Below, piece by piece: positions 12,251 through 22,589 of a DNA stretch of 64,000 nucleotides. The stretch is taken from contig NC_134510.1 in assembly GCF_027942865.1 (NCBI RefSeq), positions 10,072,743 through 10,136,742 on the forward strand. Reading direction: 5' to 3'. Below the pieces are notes generated by a model. It did not search any database and was not told the DNA's origin. It saw nothing but the letters and a program-made list of their open reading frames with translations. Made by a program: the position numbers and the translations under genes. Position 1 is the stretch's first letter. Each line of letters begins with the position of its first letter. This stretch comes from Odontesthes bonariensis (lineage: Eukaryota > Chordata > Actinopteri > Atheriniformes > Atherinopsidae).

Positions 12251-15200
12251 CTGGTCAATTTAGAATCACAAACATGGATGTTTTTGGAATGTGCAAGGAA
12301 GTCAGGAATACCTGGAGAAAAATGTGCAAACTAAAAACATTTTCAGCAGCAAACACCGTGCGTTGCAGTCAAACTGCTCAAAGGTTTATATTGAGAATAA
12401 ATACAAAAAGCAAAAATAAAGCATTTCTAAGGAAAAAAAAAAAAAAAAAAAAAAACTACCAGGATGATGTGCTTGCTGCTCCGCACATGCACCAAAGTTC
12501 CATCTTTTTGTAAAAAATGGCAGACTGGGAGTGTATAATAATGCAGCCTAATTGCTGCTTATTGCACAAACGCGATGCTCAACGGCGCATCGCGGTGTTT
12601 TTCTTCCGGTTCCCGATCCCGGGAAAAAAATCTCGAGCATGCGCAGAATGCAAAGTCTAATTCACCACGTGCTTCACCCGTCTACAAGCACGTTTATTTT
12701 GACTTTCAACCGAGTTATCTCGGGGTCTTAATCCGATCGCGAATAACTCGGTTCGACCCAATATCTTGTCAGATTAAGGTGTCTACATGCACTTATTAAC
12801 TCAATCTTATTGTAATTTAGCCAATATCTGATCCTTTAAGTGCCATGTAACCCCACTGATTCACATCTTTTGCCAAGTCTTTTGTCAAACAGTTTAAGGC
12901 CTCAGAAAATGTGATTTAAAATCAGCCCAATAAGGCCACGTGCCACCTTACAGTCACTTAAAGCATTTCCAGACTGCCGCTCTGCTCGAATAAAATCCTT
13001 ATTTTGTAACTGCACCGTCTTTTGGCAAAAATCACCATCCAAGCAACAACATCTGTGCATTGAATTCAGCTATACTTACATCACGTGCAATGATTTCCCA
13101 AAGAGATCATTGCACATGAACGTTTTCTCACACAGTCCACATACTTTGTTCAATAACTCGATTCTGCTCCCCTGCACGTACACTAGGACAAGGACAGTGG
13201 TCCAATTAAATGGCCAATTCAAGCTGTAATCTTTGCTCATCTCAACTGTGTATGTACCATGCTGACAGAGGGATGCTGGTTGTTGCATTGGAAAAAAAAA
13301 AAAAAAAAAGAGTGCATCTCCAACCAAGCACAAATTGCTGACTGATGTATATTCAAAAGGCATATCTCGCTGGAACATTCTCTCTACAGTGAGAGCAACT
13401 ACCTTATTCAGGTTGTTGGTCTCATCATGCAGGGGAAGACACTCTATGGACAAACTGGACTGTAGAGTCAAATGGAAAGCCACAACAATTTCTACTGCAG
13501 ATGAAACAGCCTTGTGGCCCTGTGCGTACACACATGCTTTGGGAAGAAATTAAGTTTTACTATTCAAAGGGATCATGAGTGTTGGAACTTTACACTTCCA
13601 GCCTAAAGGACACAGGATGCATCAGCTTTTGAAGATTATATTGCTCACCTTAAAGCTGTATCAGCATCAAAGTAATATTCCAGGAAAATACAAACAAAAA
13701 GTTTTGAAACGTCAAAGGATTTCCATCTAGACGGGCTTGCTGTACATATATATATATATAAAAAAAAAAAAAAAACACAGATCCAAGTCCACATGTGATA
13801 GTTTTTACAGCTGAACACACCTACCTCAATTTTTGTTCGATAGAGCACCAGCCTGCGGAGGTGTGTGAGCTTGGAGATGTGTGTGAAGGCCTGTGGATGG
13901 AGGCGGTCACAGGAGGACAGATTGAGCTCCTGCAGAGCGGGACAAGTCTGGGCGATGACCTCCAGACAGGCTTCGTTCAGGAAGTGACAGCAAGACATTT
14001 CCAGGCAGACCAGGCTGAGACCACAGGCTTTCAGAAAACTGAGGCGGGAGTCGGAGAGACAGAGCATTATAAATGTATCAAGCCCACAGCAGCAGCGTCC
14101 TGGTCAGCAGTTCTCTTTTTCACAATTGAATTTTGAATGAGCTCTCATTTCATTTTTATGATGAACTGCACAAACTTCCATTCCATTTGTTTCAGAGAAA
14201 AACAGTCCTCAAAATAGTTTGCACTTGTGACCATTACTGTTTTTCCAAGGACATTTAACTGTTTTTCTAGCACCGGCCTGCTGGAAATCTAACCTGCTGA
14301 AGCCTGTCAGGGTGAGAGCTCCGCGGTTGCCGGTCCAGGACAGGTTGAGCCTCTGAAGGAGGGTGCAGCTGCTCTGCAGGTGGCCCAGGGAGGCGTCACT
14401 CAGCCGGGCCCAGTAGGGCTGCAGACTCAGCTGGGTGTACTGCAGCGGGTCACAGCAGTGCTGGTGCAGCAGCCTGCAGCTCTGGGCCAGACGGCAGAGG
14501 TCTGGCAGGGTCAGGTGACTCAGTATCAGCTGGATGAGCTGTGGATGGAAGATGGGGAGAGGGGTCAGGAGTGGAGAGGAGAGAGGAAAGGGTAAGACAA
14601 GATTGAGGGGGGGCAAGCAGAAAGAGCCAAAATAGACCAAAAAAGGAAAACATAATACATAACTTTAAAAAAAAGTAGTGTTACCTTGTAGCGTACAGAA
14701 AATAGTTAAGCATAGAGTAGAGAATAATAATTGGATCCCCTCTATCAGACAGATCTTATTAGTGGTTATCTTCGACACAAAGCACTGAGAGCAGGATCAG
14801 TGGGGAGGTGAGCCGACTTGTTTTGCTTGGTGTTCGTGTGCCTCTCAAAGAGAAAGAATGACTGTGCTCGTGTGAATTAACAATACGCTGTGTTCAAACC
14901 GGTATCAACAGACATAATGATAGCCATATTGTGTTTCTGAGACAAACACATGGCGGTTGTGGAGACTTCTGTTAATGGCAGCGGTTTGGAGGGAACATAA
15001 GGGAACAAATATCAGGAGCATCGCTGGTGTTTTGAAGCTCGCCTCAGATAACATGATACGTACGGCATGAAAATGACTGTGTCCGTGCATACAAGATCGG
15101 GACGTGTCCAAGCCACAACGTTAATGTGTTTGTGCGGAATGCAGAAAATGGTCATGGGAGGAAGAAGCACACACGTTTTTACATATCAGGACGTAATAAA

Positions 15201-18088
15201 AAAAAAAGAAAGAAAGAAATCATCTGGTCCTCACGAGATCTCGAAATTAGATAAACACAACTTTAGACGAGCAACAACATGACATATTACACTGTGCAAA
15301 TATCTATTGTTTTGTTTTTTTTAAACTACACAAAAATGCAGAGGCAGTGTGTCTGACCACCAGTAAGTGTGAGCCCCTCTATAGAAGCAGAAGTGTTGTC
15401 AGTTTGCTGGTCTGGAGCATTCAGGTGCGTGTAAACACAAAGTCAAGGAGGAAAGACATCAGTAATGATTGTTGCTGCCCATCAATTAAGGGAGGGTTAT
15501 GAGGCCATTTCCAAACCTTTTGGAGTCCATCATTCTACAGTTGGGTACCCCCAAGGTCAGACTCAGAGAAACTGCAAAAAACCCAAGAGCAACATCTCAG
15601 ACTCTACAGGCCTCAGTTAGCATGTTAAATGTTCATGACTGAACAATTAGAAAACGACTGAACAATAATGGCTTGTTTGGAACAGTTTCCAAAGCTTCCT
15701 CTATCTGAAAAGAACGTAGGCTTGTAGAGTAGCATCTGAACAAACTGCAAGACTTCTGGAATAATGTCCATTGGACAGACCAAAGTGACCAAAGTGGAGA
15801 TGTTTGGCAGTAATGCACAGCGGCACAGAAGTCAAAAACCAAACACAGCAAATCAGCACAAACGCCTTATAGAAACTGTGAAGCATGGTGGTGAAGGGAT
15901 GATCATTTAGGCTTGTTTTGCTGCCATAGTAACTGAACACATTGCAGTTATGGAGTCGTCCATAAACTCCTCTGTATACAAAAGTATTCTGGAGTCAGCT
16001 GTGAGGTCATCTGTCCAACAGTTTAAGTCTGGCTGAAATTGAGTTACGCAACAGGAATGCAAATTTACAACAGAATGGTTAAAAAAGGAATAAAATCACG
16101 GTGTTAAACCGTCCAGTCTCAACACAATTAAAATAGTGTAGAAGGACCTTAAGAGAGCTGTGCATAAATGAATATCTGCAAACCTCAGTGAGTTAAAACA
16201 ACGTTCTGTGGGCCAAGCTTCCTCTACAACAATGTGTGTGACTGACAGCATCACATAGAGAACAGTTACAGTTCAAGTTATTGCTGCTAAAAGTGGTTGT
16301 ACGAGCCACCGTATCACGGGGTGTACTTTTCCACAATCCTTCAGCACTTAGGCTTTCTTCAATAAGTAATGACACGGTTCAATATATTCTAATACATGGT
16401 AAGAACCACCTTTTTTTTTTTCATTACCTCCTGATATGCAAAACTTGAGAACTCACAGAGGTTGTGCTGTCTTTTTCACATGACTGCAAATATGGGATAC
16501 ATACACACATCTACTGGGAATGACTAATGCTGAAAGATATGAAGACGGGTGAAGATATGGATAAAGCAGGTTTTATAGCACTCTGGGTTGGTCACAGTGA
16601 AATAGTTTGAACTTTACACAGGCCTGTGGTGTACACGCTCTGTAGTCACCTCATATGGCAGTTTGTCAAAGTAGCCATTGCCTGTCCTCTGGAGCTTGCT
16701 GTCTCCGCTTTGCCCGAAAGGCCCTCCCATGTCCGACAGCTCCTCTTCACTGTCACTCAGGTCACTTATGTCGATAAGAGGCATCTTGTAAAGGGCCAGC
16801 ATGGGCATGTCTTTTACCCCACGCAGGATGACGGCATCTAGCTCTGTGTAGTAGTCCAGCAGGGAGCTGTTGACCTCCAGGCGCAGCAGGTTGGTGGGGA
16901 AGTTGATATGCTTGATTTTGGGGGAAAACTGGCGTGCCTGGGGAGTCAGCGCCTTGGTGGGTTCCCCCGACCACAACACCTCCCACCTGGACAAGCGAAA
17001 GTGCATGTGTATTCAACAGTTGTGCAGAAATGCCTTGGATCGGAGCCCAACACTGATCAGTACGCTGCAGTTCATTTTTGCAATCGTGCACGATATGTGG
17101 CATGATACATATAAGATGTTCATACTGTTCTTTGATAAAGAACATACAGGGTTATGCATTTTACTAAATTATAACAGAATGTTAAATCTTTACATTTTGC
17201 GTAACATGTTTGAAGTCTCATCATTGATACTTTCATATTGATGCTAAATTAAACATATGTTTAGTGTTAAACCAGTACTAGCCAGAGCTGAATGTTGAAC
17301 TCCATCTGTGGGGGGCTGTTCTGCTGATACCAGACCAGCCAATGACCTTTCGTCACTTATTTAACTGTGATTAATACACAGTCTTATGTTTGGCATCACG
17401 TTCTCACAGGGAATCTGCTTACTTGAAAAAAAAGAAAAAAAAAAATTCCAATACTGCCTGAAATACAGTCAGGGCTCATTCCAGAATTGAGGAACTTGGC
17501 CTGTACTCAAAAGCTCACAGTTACTTAATGCTGGTATTGGACCCTTTTAGGAGTGTTAATGAACTTAAAATCCACAGTAGAAAACTATTACCTGACATCG
17601 GCGGGCGGGTTCTGAGAGAAGGGGTTGTGAGAGCAGGCCAGGATCTGGACAATGGCTCCTGGGTAATAGGTCTCAAACACCTCCACTGCTGTAGGGTAGA
17701 CAGGCTCCTCGAAGCCCAGCTCGATATAATCCTGGCTGTGGAAGCGATTTGGGGTGCGACGAAAAGGCAGCGGAGCACTGGCACACTGTTCCCACCATGT
17801 CCCGTAAGCTCTGAACACGGCAGTCTGGGTGAAGTCCCCTGAGCTGGGGTAAACATTGGGTACCCCAGCCAGGTTCCACATGGTGTAGGACATGCTGTTT
17901 TCGCTGCCATAGTGGGAGCTGAAGTCCAGAACCTCCTTGGCATACTGCTCCACTTCAACACTGACCGGAAGCACCGCCCGCTGCCCAGATTCCACGGCCC
18001 GACGACTGGTCAGAGCTTCGCCTCGAGTCCCACTCCTGGACCGCCGCCGCAGACATATATAGTAAAACATGCTCAAGAGGGTTAACAT
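6364..18088 (-). CDS. fbxl4: F-box and leucine-rich repeat protein 4 (mitochondrial SCF ubiquitin-ligase receptor), complete, 8 coding exons
   Basis: The spliced minus-strand frame is join(6364..6527,7490..7677,7868..7992,9685..9756,13825..14038,14294..14538,16650..16986,17592..18088), 1842 bp, giving 613 residues (human FBXL4 is 621). All introns are GT-AG and phases match. Residues 1-166 and the following exon form the N-terminal region with its hydrophobic/basic start ([16 protein letters not shown], a mitochondrial targeting-like sequence) and discoidin-like domain ([29 protein letters not shown]). The F-box lies at about residues 270-318 (YFDKLPYE joined to [19 protein letters not shown]). 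LRRs fill about 340-613 ([20 protein letters not shown]) and the C-terminus is KKSFTQ. In mammals FBXL4 sits at the mitochondrial outer membrane, recruits SKP1-CUL1-RBX1 and drives turnover of the mitophagy receptors BNIP3 and NIX. Loss causes mtDNA depletion syndrome 13. The first ATG is at 18088, corresponding to human Met7. No ATG stands where human Met1 is. No frame break was seen. Confidence 0.96.
6528..7489 (-). other. fbxl4: fbxl4 intron 7
   Basis: A GT-AG intron of 962 bp. Nothing recognisable was seen inside. Confidence 0.9.
7490..7677 (-). CDS. fbxl4: fbxl4 coding exon 7 (LRRs)
   Basis: The acceptor GCTCAG|G restores Arg, then [20 protein letters not shown], nearly identical to human. 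It continues [20 protein letters not shown] and ends LDILG with donor CG|GTATGC splitting the Gly codon. Confidence 0.95.
7868..7992 (-). CDS. fbxl4: fbxl4 coding exon 6 (LRRs)
   Basis: The acceptor TTCCTCAG precedes ATTGAAGACTATGAC ([11 protein letters not shown]). The repeat reads [20 protein letters not shown]. The donor CAG|GTGGGT splits an Arg codon. The segment was found by homology and splice signals rather than as a long open frame. Confidence 0.92.
7993..9684 (-). other. fbxl4: fbxl4 intron 5
   Basis: A 1.7-kb intron without recognisable repeats or exons. The open frames near 8.9-9.2 kb are Lys/Glu-rich on one strand and Phe/Leu-rich on the other, and look like chance. Confidence 0.85.
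9685..9756 (-). CDS. fbxl4: fbxl4 coding exon 5 (24-codon LRR exon)
   Basis: This 72-bp exon is too short for a long ORF. The acceptor TTTACAG precedes CAAACTGCC, the translation is [20 protein letters not shown] then SCVR, and the donor is AGG|GTGAGA. It fits exactly between TKIE and IEDYD of the human protein, so the gene would lose an LRR without it. Confidence 0.92.
10310..10622 (+). repeat. teleost interspersed repeat with LINE-type 3' tail
   Basis: The block AATTATTCACGGAGTCTGGTC, after a short gap AGCACAAGTTTCTTGTGTTT, recurs almost unchanged near 55508-55570. The end (10569-10622: GTAAGTCGCTTTGG, AAAAGCGTCTGC, AATGTAATGTA) is shared with the SINE at 39815-40000 and is a common teleost SINE/LINE 3' terminus. 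The family name is not known to me. Confidence 0.6.
11975..12050 (-). repeat. L2-type LINE/SINE 3' end fragment
   Basis: The segment AATTTCATTTACATAGCGCC followed by AAATTACAAC and CTCAAGGCACTT is the reverse complement of the usual 3' terminus of teleost L2-like elements (CCTTGAGG, GGCGCTATATAAAT, AAATTGAATT). Only the tail remains. Confidence 0.6.
12080..12325 (+). repeat. common teleost interspersed repeat, degenerate, with (CA)n
   Basis: The motifs GGGTACACCCTGGACAGGTT, CCAGTCAATCACAG and GGTCAATTTAGAATCAC, with AGGAAGTCAGGAATACCTGG downstream, match a widespread teleost dispersed repeat. A (CA)15 tract (about 12219-12249) sits inside. Related fragments lie at 28899-29035 and, reversed, at 53791-53860. 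Confidence 0.6.
13825..14038 (-). CDS. fbxl4: fbxl4 coding exon 4 (LRRs)
   Basis: The acceptor GCCTCAG is followed by TTTTCTGAAAGCC. It encodes leucine-rich repeats including [19 protein letters not shown] and [14 protein letters not shown], and ends LVLYRTKIE before donor GAG|GTAGGT. It is 214 bp and leaves phase 0. Confidence 0.94.
14294..14538 (-). CDS. fbxl4: fbxl4 coding exon 3 (F-box core)
   Basis: The acceptor CCACAG is followed by CTCATCCAGCTG (LIQL). It encodes the rest of the F-box, the stretch HCCDPLQY and the first LRR-like repeat ([18 protein letters not shown]). The donor is CAG|GTTAGA and splits a codon (AG|T, Ser, where human has Arg). Confidence 0.94.
14539..16649 (-). other. 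fbxl4: fbxl4 intron 2
   Basis: A 2.1-kb intron. Its middle is a decayed Tc1-like transposon (15215-16420) lying opposite to fbxl4. The rest is unremarkable. Confidence 0.85.
15215..16420 (+). mobile_element. decayed Tc1/mariner element (plus orientation)
   Basis: The left terminal region (ATCTGGTCCTCACGAGATCT to ACATGACATATTACACTGTG) is followed by pieces of a Tc1 transposase gene: the start region after AAGGAGGAAAGACATCAG, GAAACTGCAAAAAACCCAAG, CAGGCCTCAGTTAGCATGTT and ACCTTAAGAGAGCTGTGCAT. Stops and frame shifts break every frame, and the segment carrying the second Asp and central catalytic region is deleted. The right terminal repeat is eroded. It belongs to the same family as the deleted copy at 39000-39590 and is close to the one at 57229-58520. 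Confidence 0.85.
16650..16986 (-). CDS. fbxl4: fbxl4 coding exon 2
   Basis: The acceptor GTCCAG|G restores the Arg codon, followed by [11 protein letters not shown]. The exon carries the conserved block [20 protein letters not shown], a variable acidic serine stretch ([12 protein letters not shown]) and the start of the F-box ([10 protein letters not shown]). It ends in frame at GAG|GTGACT. Confidence 0.94.
16987..17591 (-). other. fbxl4: fbxl4 intron 1 (between coding exons 1 and 2)
   Basis: A 605-bp GT-AG intron with a short A-rich tract near 17424-17444. Nothing else was recognised. Confidence 0.9.
17592..18088 (-). CDS. fbxl4: fbxl4 coding exon 1
   Basis: It holds the start codon at 18086-18088 and residues 1-165 plus two bases of codon 166. 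The donor is CAG|GTAATA, splitting an Arg codon (AG|G) after NPPADV. The open frame continues upstream to about 18154, but only with non-ATG codons. Confidence 0.93.
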
Positions 18089-18227
18089 AGGGAACTCTGG
18101 GACTGATGGGGACAGAGGGGAGAAACGGAAGCTAGTGGGAGGAAGAGCCTCCAACTACTGGTTGCACATTGTCTCAAGGGCTTGGGATGTACAAAGCGCA
18201 GGCTAGAAGGCCGGCTGCATGCATGAC
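18089..18227 (-). other. fbxl4: probable 5'UTR part of the fbxl4 start-codon exon
   Basis: A good acceptor on the minus strand (pyrimidine-rich TTTGTTTGTCTTTGCC, then AACCCACAG) ends at 18228, so this exon probably begins at 18227. It contains a short upstream ORF starting with ATG at 18224 (MHAAGLLACALYIPSP, then stop). Whether that uORF is used cannot be judged. The noncoding first exon upstream could not be delimited because no strong donor stands out. Confidence 0.5.
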
Positions 18228-18559
18228 CTGTGGGTTAGGCAAAGACAAACAAATACAAGAGTGAAATCAGCAAGACAGAAGGTCTGAGACACCACACATT
18301 GCAACTCTTGCTTAGTCCTAAGATAAACTAGATTATTTTGAATACATAACCCCATGTATTACAAAATAAGTTGTAGGGAAGGAATGACTGGTCATATTTC
18401 TGTCTGGGCAAGAACAAAAGCTTTGCAAACTATGGAATTACCTAAAGATAACATTTTTTTGCTTACATGCAGTGCCCTAAATGTAGTACTATAGTCTAGT
18501 ACTGCTGCTTGTTCATGATGTGCATTTTTTCAGTAAATTACAGTTAGCATAAAACAACA

Positions 18560-18597
<38 letters not shown>

Positions 18598-20160
18598 AAA
18601 TGCACAAATCGAAAAATCCAAAGCAATTTAAACAACAAAGTCAGTAGCAGCAGCACATCTGTAAGACCAAAACACTTATCTTGAGGGTCAACTGACAGAA
18701 GCGGCCTTGAAACTTTTACTTCAACCTAATCAAAACTGTTGATCAGAGCAAGAATAACAGCGTCTGACACTTTTCAAAGCCCATCTCTACCAAATATGAT
18801 GCAACAGAAATTTATCAGAGTGATTCTACATTCATTTAAGTCTCAACAGGATTAAGATGGTCTTCGGTGAAGGTGCTGCACTTCCTAATGGATACAACCC
18901 ATTACCAACACATCGATCACAACCCCAAAAATCAGCAAAAAGCTCTAGCCTGGGCACTTTTTAATTCCTCACCGACTACTGTACAGTAGGTTCTGCTAAT
19001 AATGACCAGAGTATGATTGACACAAAGAGTGATCAGGATACCAGAAACTTCAATTTGAACGTACTGCCGCTGGCTCCAGCGAGCTATGTCAGTTAGTAAG
19101 GCATAAACATCTGACTCATTGTACACAACAGTCCCATCAGCTGTTCTGACCTGCCATGAATGCTTTTTTTGTTTGTTTGTTTCTTTTAAATCAGCACTTG
19201 ATACAAAGTTAAAGTTTAACTTCTGACCTCACACTGACATAAATATGCAACTCTCAACCGTCCTTCCTAATCGGCATTTCGGCTTTATCGAAGCTTAAAA
19301 AAAGCCAAAGAGCTACACTGATAAGAGCTGACGTTAAGCCCGTCCATGTAAACTCTAGTTTGGTGAAAATTGCAATTGAAGCTGGTTAAAGTACCTTACA
19401 ACCTTGATTGACTTTAAATGCTGGTTCATAACAAACAGTACACGTTCAAGTGCCTGTCATGAAGATCTTAGCTGAGTAAGACCACTAAAATTACAACCAA
19501 TAAAGTCAAATCATACAGAAAGGTGGGCTGTCTCCCACAACTAATGCTGGAAGTGAGTGTTAGCTCGTGTTAAATAGCTGGTGTTAGGTAGTGTTGGCTA
19601 GCTTAGCCTACAGACTAGCTGAGCTGTCAAAACATGAACAGTTAGCTTCAGGGTAGCTTTGCAAACCAAAACAATGAAGAGAAAGGAACCCAAATGAAAT
19701 TTACGGAAAACGTAGATCGACAAAATCCATTCATGAGGCGCAATCCCCGTTTTTCCTTTAAGTTATCCGGATATAAGAGCCCGCAAACAATATTCCTGTC
19801 ATTTATGTTGTGCTGCCTTCCTGGAACACTCGGACAATGCAACGACTCGTGAAGAGCACACAACAACAAACCACATAATGTAGAATAAATGCATCAACTG
19901 TCATCTGTGCGTTGTCAAGTAATGGTGATGATGAAAGGAAAACAAATACATTTTTACCAAAGTCTGTGTTACGAGGAGAGGCAACCAGTTTTCCTTTTTG
20001 CGGAACTGCTTATATCTCCTTCACCATCGCTATGGCCAACCATTTCAAAGATAAACTATTGCCTGCGAAAAATGTTTAGCAAACCCTGTCAAACAAAACA
20101 TAAATTATTTCGTTTACAACGGTGAATAAATGACCGCAGATCCTGTGCATTTTAAAAGAC
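18228..20160 (-). other. fbxl4: presumed 5' intron of fbxl4
   Basis: The region between the start-codon exon and the proposed promoter. It holds a T29 run (18563-18591) and no recognisable exon or transposon. Part of it must contain the noncoding first exon if the promoter call is right. Confidence 0.4.
18563..18591. repeat. T29 homopolymer
   Basis: A run of 29 T in the presumed 5' intron of fbxl4. Confidence 0.95.
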
Positions 20161-20164
20161 GAAT

Positions 20165-20240
20165 CATCACCAATCAGCAATCTGTCAACATCCGACCTGC
20201 GTTCTTTTAACGCAAAGGATTGTGGGGATTATAGTTCTTT
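20165..20240 (-). promoter_or_regulatory. fbxl4: probable fbxl4 promoter: CCAAT box plus ZNF143/STAF-like site
   Basis: At 20211-20236 the minus strand reads AACTATAATCCCCACAATCC and then TTTGCG. This closely resembles the ZNF143 (SBS) promoter motif ACTACAATTCCCAGCATGC, which marks many TATA-less vertebrate housekeeping promoters. A CCAAT box (20170-20174) lies about 40 bp away on the gene side. The pair is about 2 kb upstream of the fbxl4 coding start, a suitable place for a noncoding first exon. The site is seen directly; its function is inferred. Confidence 0.5.
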
Positions 20241-20254
20241 AGATTGGGAATGAC

Positions 20255-20322
20255 ATGGCAGTATAGATATATTTACATCTATATATCTATATCTATATCT
20301 ATATATATGTAGATACTGTATT
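20255..20322. repeat. TA/ATCTAT microsatellite
   Basis: An alternating ATATCTATATCTATATCT tract just outside the proposed fbxl4 promoter. Confidence 0.85.
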
Positions 20323-20758
20323 TAACCTGCTGAGACCCATATAAATCTCATATAAATTAAGTGTTGGGGTGGTAAAAAACACATTGCAAAGAATTTATTT
20401 TTACCTAATTTTAGTTCAGTTCTACAACATGTGCACTTCAGTGCACAACAGGTCTTCATTGATCGCTAGTGTGAAACATGAATAACATTGAAGAGCTGAT
20501 TATGAAAATTGAAAGCTCCACTGAAATCTTCGAACAAAACTTTGAACATATTTACATAAAAACATTATAAATTAGGTCATGGGTCAACTTAGAACTCATT
20601 GACTTTTCACTAGCTGTAGGAGCAACTGCTTACATTGGGATTTCTATTTCACAAAAGTCCATTCATTTATGATACCTGTGGAAGCACAGTCAATTTTTTT
20701 TTTTTTCCTGTGAAGACACAGAGGAAAATTTGGCACTTGACACATCTCACATACACTA

Positions 20759-22168
20759 CAGCTGGAAAGTATTTACGGCACTTTCCTTTTTCCATATTTT
20801 GTGATATTACAAAATATCATCAAAATGTCTTATTCCAAAATTGATTAAATAAAAACTTCAGCTCAAAATGATACACATAACACCCCATACTAACATTTCT
20901 TTGCAAATTTAATAAAAATAAAAAACGAAAGTTTAACATGGATCTAACATGATGCTCAAAATTGAACTCAAGAGCATCCTGTTTCCACTGGTCATCCTTC
21001 AGATGTTTCTACAACTTGATTGGAGTCCACCTGTAGTAAATTCAGTTGATTTGACATGATTTGGAAAGGCATACACCTGTCTATATAAGGTCCCATAGTT
21101 GACAGTGCATGTCGGAGCACAAACAAGCCATGAAGTCCAAGGGATTGTTTGTAGACCTTCGAGACAGGATTGTATCGAGGCACAGATGTGGGGGAAGGGT
21201 ACAGAAACATTTCTGCAACATTAAAAGTCCAAATGAGCACATTGGCCTTCATTATCTGTAAATGGAAGAAGTTTGGAACCACCAGGACTCTTCCTGGAGC
21301 TGGTCGCCTGGCTGATCTGAGCAATCGAGGTACAAGGGCCCTAGTCCGCGAATCCACTCCCGATTAAAAGGCACATGAAAGCCCGTCTGGAGTTTACCAA
21401 AAGGCAACTGAAGGACTCTCAGACCATGAGAAATAAAGTTCTCTGGTCTGATGAAACAAAGGTTGAACTCTTTGGCCTGAATGCCAAGCGTAATGCCTGG
21501 AGGAAACCAGGCACTGGTCATCACCTGGCTAATGGGAATGTTTTTCAGCAGCAGGAACTGGGAGAGTCAGGGTTGGGGGAAAGATGAACGCAGCAGTGTA
21601 CAGAAACATCCTCGACGATAAGCTGCTTCAGAGTACTCTGGACCTGGGACTGGGGCGAAGGTTCATCTTCCGACAGAACAACGACCATAAGTACACAGCC
21701 AAGATAACAAAGGAGGGGCTTCGGGACAGCTCTGTGAATGTCCCTGAGTGGCCCAGCCAGAGCCCGGACTTGAGCCTGATTGAACATCTGTGGAGAGATC
21801 TGAAATTGGCTGTGCACCGACGCTCTCCATCCAACCCGACAGAGCTTGGGAGGTTCTGCAAAGAAGAATGGGGGGGAAACTGCCCAAAAATAGGCGTGAG
21901 AAGCTTTTAGCGTCATACGCAAGAAGACTTGAGGCTGTAATTGCTGCCAAAGGTGCTTCAACAAAGTATTGAGCAAAAGGCTAATTTTTTAGATTTAAAA
22001 ATTTTTGATTCAATTTGCAAAAATATCAAACTTTTTTTCACTTTGTCATTATAGGATATTATGTGTAGAATTTTCAGTGGGAATAAAATCATTTTAATCC
22101 ATTTTGGAATAAGGCTGTAACATAAGTAAATGAGGGAAAGGTGAAGCGCTGTGAAATAGTTTCCACCG
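20759..22168 (+). mobile_element. Tc1/mariner element with both terminal inverted repeats, dead transposase
   Basis: The element is flanked by TA on each side (20757-20758, 22169-22170), the standard Tc1 target duplication. The termini form imperfect inverted repeats of about 90 bp: left CAGCTGGAAAGTATTTACGG, right (reversed) CGGTGGAAACTATTTCACAG, then both reach CTTATTCCAAAAT(T/G)GATT. The total of 1410 bp is near normal for a teleost Tc1. Inside on the plus strand are transposase pieces: the start near 21130, LWSDETKVELFG (first Asp, about 21440), FRQNNDHKYT (second Asp, about 21670) and SPDLSLIEHLWRDLK (Glu, about 21770-21815). They lie in different frames with several stops, so it cannot make transposase. 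Confidence 0.93.
21130..21972 (+). pseudogene. Tc1 transposase pseudogene
   Basis: The reading frame is broken by several stop codons and frameshifts between the N-terminal paired-like part and the C-terminal end (RRLEAVIAAKGASTKY, stop at 21970-21972). The catalytic DDE region is present only as three separate pieces. Normal length is about 340 residues. The longest surviving uninterrupted piece is about 108 codons (21584-21910). Confidence 0.9.
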
Positions 22169-22589
22169 TAAGCACACAGTCTGGAAGTGCACTACAGTAT
22201 TAATAAACCAGTGACACTAGATAAGTTTAGCTCTGAAAACTCACTCAAATGACTTATTAGATCTTCATTTTGAAAAATTATTACAAATTGAAAAATATTT
22301 TGAGTATAAGTATCATGCATACCTTTCTTTCTTCCATAAAATGAGCTTCTGGGAATGCCAGCTATTTTGACAAGTAGGCAAGGCCATGTCTTGTCTTTAT
22401 GTCCGTCTTATGAAATTGATCTCAGTTCCTGCTGAATGGAGAGCACACAGGATGTTTATTGAACATCCTCACAGCCGTCTGTTTAAGCCGCACAATCTCC
22501 TCTGTGCTTGGATGTTAAAAAAAAGTGCTAATTCTACTATTTCCAAATAATTATGGCTATTTCATCAGCTGTTATTTCTCAAAGTTAAA

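Larger units (their letters stand above)
9757..13824 (-). other. fbxl4: fbxl4 intron 4, rich in old repeats
   Basis: At 4.1 kb this is the largest intron inside the coding region. It contains the 10310-10622 interspersed repeat, a C14 run (10943-10956), an L2-type 3' tail (11975-12050), another interspersed repeat with a CA microsatellite (12080-12325), A-runs near 12432-12455 and 13291-13310, and a TA tract near 13745-13760. Confidence 0.85.

Noticed and set aside
16762..17145. 127-codon minus-strand frame
   Set aside because: Out-of-frame reading across fbxl4 exon 2 and its intron. The in-frame product of the exon is the conserved one.
17521..17961. 146-codon minus-strand frame
   Set aside because: Alternative-frame shadow of fbxl4 coding exon 1.
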